Below are positions 63,686-64,000 of a DNA stretch of 64,000 nt, in pieces. Made by a program: the position numbers and the translations under genes. The stretch covers positions 186,001 through 250,000 of the forward strand of contig JAFKGR010000004.1 of the NCBI GenBank assembly GCA_017307735.1, given 5' to 3'. The stretch is from Chitinophagaceae bacterium (GTDB lineage Bacteria > Bacteroidota > Bacteroidia > Chitinophagales > Chitinophagaceae). Each line of letters starts with the position of its first letter. Within the stretch, counting starts at the first letter, position 1. The notes below the pieces were generated by a model, which made no database searches, was not told the DNA's origin, and worked only from the letters and a program-made list of their open reading frames with translations.

Positions 63686-64000
63686 ATGACATTCGTCCAA
63701 TCTATTATCCTTGCGATAGTTGAAGGATTAACCGAATTTCTTCCGGTTTCATCAACCGGCCATATTATTATCACCGGCAAACTGCTCGGCGTACCTGAAA
63801 ATGATTTTACAGATACTTATACCATAGCCGTTCAATTGGGAGCTATCCTTGCTGTTGTGGTTTTGTACTGGAAAAAGTTTTTTAATTTCAACAGGTGGCA
63901 GTTTTATGTAAAACTTTTGGTAGGGGTTGTCCCTGCCGTTATTCTTGGTTTGCTGTTGGAAAAAAGAATTGATGCTTTGTTGCAAAGCGCTACCACGGTA
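63686..64000 (+). CDS. uppP: Undecaprenyl-diphosphatase UppP/BacA (partial, continues past the window)
   Basis: First 105 codons. N-terminal motif AIVEGLTEFLPVSSTGH with ATG 63686, then a conserved YTIAVQLGAILAVVVLYW helix. It recycles undecaprenyl pyrophosphate for cell-wall synthesis and gives bacitracin tolerance. The C-terminal half lies outside the window. Confidence 0.95.
   Translation, partial: MTFVQSIILAIVEGLTEFLPVSSTGHIIITGKLLGVPENDFTDTYTIAVQLGAILAVVVLYWKKFFNFNRWQFYVKLLVGVVPAVILGLLLEKRIDALLQSATTV

Overview
The window is chromosomal DNA of a member of the Bacteroidota, probably Chitinophagaceae or a relative. The evidence is a TonB-dependent receptor with a carboxypeptidase-like plug domain, LVIVD, DUF4834 and DUF3098 proteins, a CzcA-TolC fusion, a rimP-nusA-infB cluster, promoters of the TTTG-N17/19-TAnnTTTG type and moderate to low G+C. 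Core housekeeping blocks alternate with defence and mobile DNA.

Layout. (a) 1-5335: a run of unrelated, mostly exported proteins (AAA ATPase, Tat-signal protein, secreted protein, TlpA-like lipoprotein), each followed by a 130-200 bp inverted-repeat element. The ends of these elements match the R''/R' logic of integron attC sites, so this looks like an integron-type cassette array whose integrase is not in view. (b) 5430-9434: iron-exporter-like ABC pair, DoxX, OprB-type porin, haem lipoprotein. (c) 9811-19662: heavy-metal region with a TonB receptor, two paralogous Cys/His/Met-rich small proteins, a CzcA RND pump fused to its TolC channel, and a lipoprotein adaptor. (d) 20093-22532: stand-alone GmrSD-like DUF262 protein, decayed higA antitoxin, GIY-YIG protein, tRNA-Asn. 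(e) 22795-27344: ECF sigma factor operon with a membrane-anchored protein ending in a beta-barrel, a LVIVD lipoprotein and two outer-membrane barrels. (f) 27769-32058: aldehyde dehydrogenase, TacAT-type toxin-antitoxin pair, then a graveyard that includes a 3' fragment of mnmE. (g) 32059-43049: type I restriction-modification island (half HsdS, HsdM, AlbA_2 protein, stub of a C5 methyltransferase, full HsdS, DUF3800 protein, BECR-fold-like protein, HsdR, YgjP-like metallopeptidase). (h) 43201-45942: two conserved hypotheticals, then a tRNA(CAT) locus with one intact gene and seven degenerate copies carrying TCCCGATA..TATCGGGA palindromes in their loops, plus a GIY-YIG gene interrupted by a 155 bp hairpin-ended element. 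(i) 45964-56011: HAD hydrolase, DUF4834, rimP-nusA-infB, parvulin, PurF-like enzyme, SixA-like phosphatase. (j) 56106-58035: MjaI-type restriction-modification pair whose methyltransferase carries a SNase-like domain. (k) 58151-64000: aminotransferase, leuS, ftsX, DUF3098, start of uppP.

The most unusual structures are the attC-like array, the tRNA copies with palindromes in their loops, the hairpin-ended element (three copies, one splitting a gene so that the empty site can be rebuilt), and the DUF3800/BECR-like pair inside the type I locus. All function calls come from reading the sequence; no database search was run.
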